Below, piece after piece: positions 4,536 to 7,791 of a stretch of DNA of 7,791 nt. Made by a program: the position numbers and the translations under genes. Location of the stretch: contig JAEINM010000185.1 in assembly GCA_016342385.1 (NCBI GenBank), positions 1 to 7,791 on the forward strand, read 5' to 3'. The notes under the pieces were generated by a model. That model ran no database searches, was not told where the DNA came from, and saw only the letters and a program-made list of their open reading frames with translations. The DNA is from Spirochaetaceae bacterium (lineage in GTDB: Bacteria; Spirochaetota; Spirochaetia; DSM-2461). Positions within the stretch are counted from its first letter, which is position 1, and each line of letters starts with the position of its first letter.

Positions 4536-5852
4536 TCAACACATCCTACTTGGCTGCCTCGTCGACTCAATGACATCCCTCCACAGACTCCCTTCGGGAT
4601 CAACAGAGTTTTTCTTGGAAACAGCCATAGCTATAGGGACATGGACAAAAGCATTATTCCATTCGGATATGAGCATAGCTGTCCGCCCTGTCATGGCGGA
4701 GTGAACCGCATTGGCCCCCAGTCTGGCACAGTACAGGGAGTCAACAGGAGCCGCTGCAGAAGCTCTGAGCATATACCCGGGATCGATATACCTGAGAGTG
4801 GATTCTCGGCCGATCTCTTTAAAATGTTCATTAATTTTATTTTTTAAGTATATACCTATATCGGACAGACGTTTGTTCCCCGACTCATCGGTTTCTCCCG
4901 ATTCTTCCAGGAGATCCTGCCCTGCCCCTTCGGCTACGACAATAACAGCGTGATGTCTGGCATCTAGTCTCTCATCAAGTTTTTTTAAAAGACCATTCTC
5001 CCCTTCCAGTTTGAATTTCACTTCGGGAATCAGAGTAAAATTCACATCGCTAATCGCCAGCGAAGTATGAGCGGCAATAAATCCCGATTCTCGCCCCATA
5101 ACTTTTACCAGCCCGACTCCATCAATAGCGCTTTTTGCTTCTGTATGAGCTGTCTGAACAGCCTCGACTGCGCGCTCTACGGCAGTATCAAATCCAAAAG
5201 ATTTATGGATATAACTCAGATCGTTATCAATTGTTTTAGGAATGCCGATGACACTAATATTCAGTTTTCTCTTTTTAATCTCCTCAGTCAGGGCTAAGGC
5301 TCCTCTCTGGGTGCCGTCACCACCTATGGTAAATAGAATGTTGAGGTTCATTCTCTCCATGGCATCGACTATGCGGACTGTATCGGAACCGCCTCGTGAA
5401 GATCCAAGAATTGATCCTCCCATATTGTGAATATGGTCGACAATGGTGGGATTCAGTTCCTTCAGGGGTAAATTATATTCTGGAAGAAACCCCTTATATC
5501 CCATGCGGATACCGGAAATCCGTTTAACACCGTATCTGTACCACAGGGTTCTGACAACAGCCCTGATAACATCGTTAAGACCGGGACATAAACCTCCGCA
5601 GGTGACAATTCCCGCATGAATATGGTTGGGATTGAAATATATTTTTTCCCGGGGTCCGGCTTTTTCCAGTAGAATTTCATTTTTCAGAAGAGTATTCATT
5701 TCCTGAATATTCATCGTATTTGAGGATAGAACATATTCATCATCCCCTACAAAACGGGCTCCTCCGCTTTCATCGGAACTGGAATAGGGCATGGGAGACT
5801 GAATCGTACATTTCCCCAATGATGATATTGAAAAATCAAGCTTCTGACTCAT
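4536..5852 (-). CDS. pfkA: 6-phosphofructokinase, long form
   Basis: This 438-aa phosphofructokinase phosphorylates fructose 6-phosphate to fructose 1,6-bisphosphate in glycolysis. Motifs, numbered from the ATG at 5852, are GGLCPGLN (86-93, donor loop), GGDGTQRGA (177-185), PKTIDND (205-211, catalytic Asp209), MGRESG (252-257), IPE (275-277) and GYMLR (359-363, substrate Arg). The N-terminal extension of about 75 residues and the GGDGTQRGA wording match the long form seen in spirochaetes, plants and trypanosomes. Gly178-Asp179-Gly180 is the ATP-type configuration while Lys206 is typical of PPi enzymes; the trypanosome ATP enzyme combines them the same way, so ATP is the likelier donor. An in-frame GTG at 5858 would add two residues, but the Shine-Dalgarno GAGG fits the ATG at 5852. 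It is convergent with the toxin-antitoxin patch and divergent from the M20-like gene. Confidence 0.93.
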   Translation of the reverse strand: MSQKLDFSISSLGKCTIQSPMPYSSSDESGGARFVGDDEYVLSSNTMNIQEMNTLLKNEILLEKAGPREKIYFNPNHIHAGIVTCGGLCPGLNDVIRAVVRTLWYRYGVKRISGIRMGYKGFLPEYNLPLKELNPTIVDHIHNMGGSILGSSRGGSDTVRIVDAMERMNLNILFTIGGDGTQRGALALTEEIKKRKLNISVIGIPKTIDNDLSYIHKSFGFDTAVERAVEAVQTAHTEAKSAIDGVGLVKVMGRESGFIAAHTSLAISDVNFTLIPEVKFKLEGENGLLKKLDERLDARHHAVIVVAEGAGQDLLEESGETDESGNKRLSDIGIYLKNKINEHFKEIGRESTLRYIDPGYMLRASAAAPVDSLYCARLGANAVHSAMTGRTAMLISEWNNAFVHVPIAMAVSKKNSVDPEGSLWRDVIESTRQPSRMC

Positions 5853-5855
5853 AGT

Positions 5856-5861
5856 CACCTC
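5856..5861 (-). promoter_or_regulatory. Shine-Dalgarno that decides the pfk start
   Basis: On the minus strand GAGGTG (5861-5856) sits 3 nt before the ATG at 5852, with the core GAGG 5 nt away. The alternative GTG start at 5858 would lie inside this sequence, so it is unlikely. Confidence 0.65.
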
Positions 5862-5881
5862 ACAGTAAATCGGTTAAATAT

Positions 5882-5910
5882 ATAGTAAACAAATAAATAC
5901 ATTCATACAA
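5882..5910 (-). promoter_or_regulatory. Candidate pfk promoter
   Basis: On the minus strand TTGTAT (5910-5905), a 17-bp spacer and TACTAT (5887-5882) precede the start by about 30 bp. Both boxes are imperfect, but spacing and position are right. The surrounding AT-rich DNA offers competing TATATT boxes. Confidence 0.4.
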
Positions 5911-5959
5911 TATTGAAGCTCTAAAAGTTTTTTTTCTTTTTTCTTCTCTCTTAATCCCT

Positions 5960-5965
5960 TATAAT
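5960..5965 (+). promoter_or_regulatory. Candidate -10 box of the M20-like/gpgS operon
   Basis: An exact TATAAT lies 29 bp before the ATG at 5995, just after a pyrimidine tract (5928-5952, T8-C-T6-C followed by CT repeats). No good -35 is seen at 17 bp. AGGAA precedes the start as Shine-Dalgarno. Confidence 0.4.
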
Positions 5966-5994
5966 TAATAATAAATTACCTAACAGGAAATAAA

Positions 5995-7164
5995 ATGACA
6001 GAAAACTTTGACGAAATTCTAAACGGGCTTGATAAGTACGTAAAAAAAATATCCGAAATAAAAGATATTTTTCTGGCAAACCTTGTCATGCTGAGCGAAA
6101 TCCCCTCTCCCACTTTCGGAGAGGAACAACGGAGAGATTTCATACTGGACCGCTTCACAGAATATGAGTTGCAGAATTGTTCTGTTGATGAAAAGTCCAA
6201 TGCACTGGCCGTAATCCCGGGCAAAACGGGAGAAAAGAATATTTTACTCTGCGCTCATATGGACACTGTTTTCCCTGTAAAAGTTGACCACACAGTGGCT
6301 ATTCAACCTGATCTTGTAACAGGTCCCGGTGTTGCCGACAACGGAGTCGGACTGGCCGCTCTCGTGACTTTACCACTTATACTAAAGAACCTGGATCTGA
6401 CTTTCAACTCCAACATAATACTCATCGGTACAGCTAGAAGCCTGGGGAAAGGAGATTTGGAAGGACTGAGATTTTTTCTCAACCATTCAAAAATGACAAT
6501 TAATAACGGAATATGTCTGGAGGGTGTAAGGCTCGGTAGAATCAGTTATTCCTCCATTGGAATGCTTCGAGGTGAATTAACATACAAAATTCCTGAAGAA
6601 TATGACTGGACAAGATTTAATTCCGTGGGAGCCATAGTCAATATGACTGAAATGATAGCCAGGATCCTTGAAATCCCTCTTCCCCGCAAACCGAGAACCA
6701 GTATTAATCTCGGATCAGTTGAAGGTGGAAGTTCATATAATATGCAGGCCATGAAAGCCAAATTGAAATTTGAAATACGAAGTGAGTCTGAAGAGATGGT
6801 GGAATCTCTGGCAACCCAGATCAGCAGCCTGGCCGACGAAATGGCCTCAAAAACAGGATCAGAAGTCAAATTTGTAGAAGTAGCCAGAAGAAAACCCGGT
6901 GGGACAGACTTCTCTCATCCATTAAATACAAGAGCAAGGGAAATTCTCAATAAACTGGGAATAAAACCCAGATTCTCTCCCAGTACATCTGAACTGGCAG
7001 CCTTTATTGATAAGGGAATACCCGCTTTAACCATGGGGATCACAAGTGGTGAGAATATCAGCGAAATTGAAGAATCAATTCATATTCAGCCACTTTATAC
7101 GGGACTGGCTCAAATCGTGGCCATGATTCAGGCTATCGATGGAGGATTCTGCAATGCAAATTGA
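5995..7164 (+). CDS. M20-family peptidase-like protein with a degenerate active site
   Basis: This 389-aa protein has the M20/M25/M40 metallohydrolase architecture: a catalytic domain (about 25-185 and 300-380) with an inserted dimerisation domain (about 190-295). The first zinc motif AHMDT (H88, D90) and GPGVADNGVG (D115) are intact, and E176 occupies the third ligand position. The general-base/metal-2 Glu-Glu pair, normally in GEEGxGDL, reads RSLGKGDL (S149, L150). The dimerisation-domain GGHS reads EEYD (Y203). The C-terminal AHT-x3-E His reads S356 in ENISEIEE. So one metal site may persist while the base and second site are lost; no frameshift is involved. Hydrolysis by the standard M20 mechanism looks unlikely. 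The gene begins at ATG with AGGAA upstream and its end overlaps gpgS by 11 nt, implying a linked role. Confidence 0.85.
   Translation: MTENFDEILNGLDKYVKKISEIKDIFLANLVMLSEIPSPTFGEEQRRDFILDRFTEYELQNCSVDEKSNALAVIPGKTGEKNILLCAHMDTVFPVKVDHTVAIQPDLVTGPGVADNGVGLAALVTLPLILKNLDLTFNSNIILIGTARSLGKGDLEGLRFFLNHSKMTINNGICLEGVRLGRISYSSIGMLRGELTYKIPEEYDWTRFNSVGAIVNMTEMIARILEIPLPRKPRTSINLGSVEGGSSYNMQAMKAKLKFEIRSESEEMVESLATQISSLADEMASKTGSEVKFVEVARRKPGGTDFSHPLNTRAREILNKLGIKPRFSPSTSELAAFIDKGIPALTMGITSGENISEIEESIHIQPLYTGLAQIVAMIQAIDGGFCNAN
7141..7146 (+). promoter_or_regulatory. Strong Shine-Dalgarno for gpgS inside the upstream gene
   Basis: GGAGGA lies 7 nt before the gpgS ATG at 7154 and inside the last codons of the M20-like gene, which supports both the start choice and translational coupling. 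Confidence 0.75.
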
Positions 7165-7791
7165 AAAATGGCTTAAGGAAAATACATATCATCATTCACA
7201 ATTTTCAAATTTGAAGGAACTGGTAGAATTAAAACAGAAGCAGAAACTGTCTATATCGCTCTGTATCCCCACATTGAATGAAGAAAAAACAATAGGAAAA
7301 GAAATAGTACTCTTTAAGTCAGAGCTAATGGAGCGTTTTCCCCTTCTTGATGAAATTGCTGTTATAGATTCAGGATCAGAAGACCAGACCCTTGAAGTAG
7401 CAAAGTCTTTCGGAGCTGATACTTATCTGGCTTCGGAAATACTACCGGAACTGGAGGATAAGAAGGGAAAAGGAGAAAATCTCTGGAAAGCCATTTATCA
7501 GTTGAAAGGTGATATTATTGTCTATATAGATGCGGATATTAAAAATATCCATCCCCGTTTTGTCTATGGACTTGTGGCACCTCTTTTATTAAATAAAAAT
7601 GTTCACTATGTAAAAGCCTTTTATGACCGTCCACTTGCTTTCTCCGGAAGTATACGGCCTTCGGGAGGGGGAAGAGTAACAGAGATTCTCACAAGACCTC
7701 TCTTTTCTCTCTTCTATCCGGAACTGACCGCAATCATTCAACCACTCTCAGGGGAATATGCCGTCAGGCGACATGTTATTGAAAAAGTGCC
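7154..7791 (+). CDS. gpgS: Glucosyl-3-phosphoglycerate synthase, 3'-truncated
   Basis: GpgS (GT81 family, GT-A fold) transfers glucose from a nucleotide sugar to 3-phosphoglycerate, the first step to glucosylglycerate, a compatible solute and precursor of larger glycosylglycerates. The 212 visible residues run through the catalytic domain: WLKENTYHHSQF (6-17), CIPTLNEEKTIG (37-48, nucleotide-sugar loop), IDSGSEDQT (71-79), KGKGENLW (104-111), the metal-binding DAD at 126-128, VKAFYDRP (153-160), the GGGRVTE loop (171-177) and QPLSGEY (196-202). These are the characteristic GpgS blocks, so the assignment is firm although the C-terminus, roughly a third of the protein, lies outside. The start overlaps the M20-like gene by 11 nt. 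No GpgP phosphatase is visible; it may lie downstream. Confidence 0.92.
   Translation, partial: MQIEKWLKENTYHHSQFSNLKELVELKQKQKLSISLCIPTLNEEKTIGKEIVLFKSELMERFPLLDEIAVIDSGSEDQTLEVAKSFGADTYLASEILPELEDKKGKGENLWKAIYQLKGDIIVYIDADIKNIHPRFVYGLVAPLLLNKNVHYVKAFYDRPLAFSGSIRPSGGGRVTEILTRPLFSLFYPELTAIIQPLSGEYAVRRHVIEKV

Overview
The window is an AT-rich bacterial chromosome segment, most likely from a free-living, probably marine or halotolerant spirochaete (Spirochaetota). I infer this from several features together: the RlmN variant with CMTGKQGF after its cluster cysteines, the long 6-phosphofructokinase of the type also found in spirochaetes, the relaxed lipobox, and a glucosyl-3-phosphoglycerate synthase (compatible-solute synthesis). 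No rRNA or other phylogenetic marker is present, so this placement is an inference.

Layout. (1) 1-2902, plus strand: an operon-like run of a 5'-truncated PLP aminotransferase, the 23S rRNA/tRNA methyltransferase gene rlmN, and a putative lipoprotein metallophosphoesterase whose start overlaps the rlmN stop (ATGA). (2) 2903-4535: an accessory patch with three toxin-antitoxin loci in about 1.6 kb. These are a truncated Phd/YefM antitoxin with no toxin, an apparently intact Phd/YefM-ParE/RelE pair, and an MntA-type nucleotidyltransferase followed by a HEPN (HepT) reading frame cut to 40 codons at a perfect 12-bp hairpin. (3) 4536-5852, minus strand: a 6-phosphofructokinase with its own promoter. 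(4) 5995-7791, plus strand: an M20-metallopeptidase-like gene translationally coupled to a 3'-truncated gpgS.

How the genes relate. The aminotransferase, rlmN and phosphoesterase genes look co-transcribed but have no obvious shared pathway. The toxin-antitoxin patch sits where two convergent housekeeping units meet (plus-strand operon, minus-strand pfk), a tolerant place for accessory genes to accumulate and decay. All three antitoxin-type genes are preceded by the same CTATAATA octamer, which contains an exact -10 box. At the intact pair this box is embedded in a perfect 15-bp palindrome, a strong candidate autoregulatory operator.

The most unusual protein is the M20-like one. It keeps the metal-1 ligands but has lost the general-base/metal-2 Glu-Glu pair, the C-terminal metal-2 His and the dimerisation-domain His, while the flanking framework aligns without gaps. 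It is coupled to gpgS, so a non-hydrolytic or altered role linked to glucosylglycerate metabolism is possible. No CRISPR array, IS element, tRNA, rRNA or replication origin was found.
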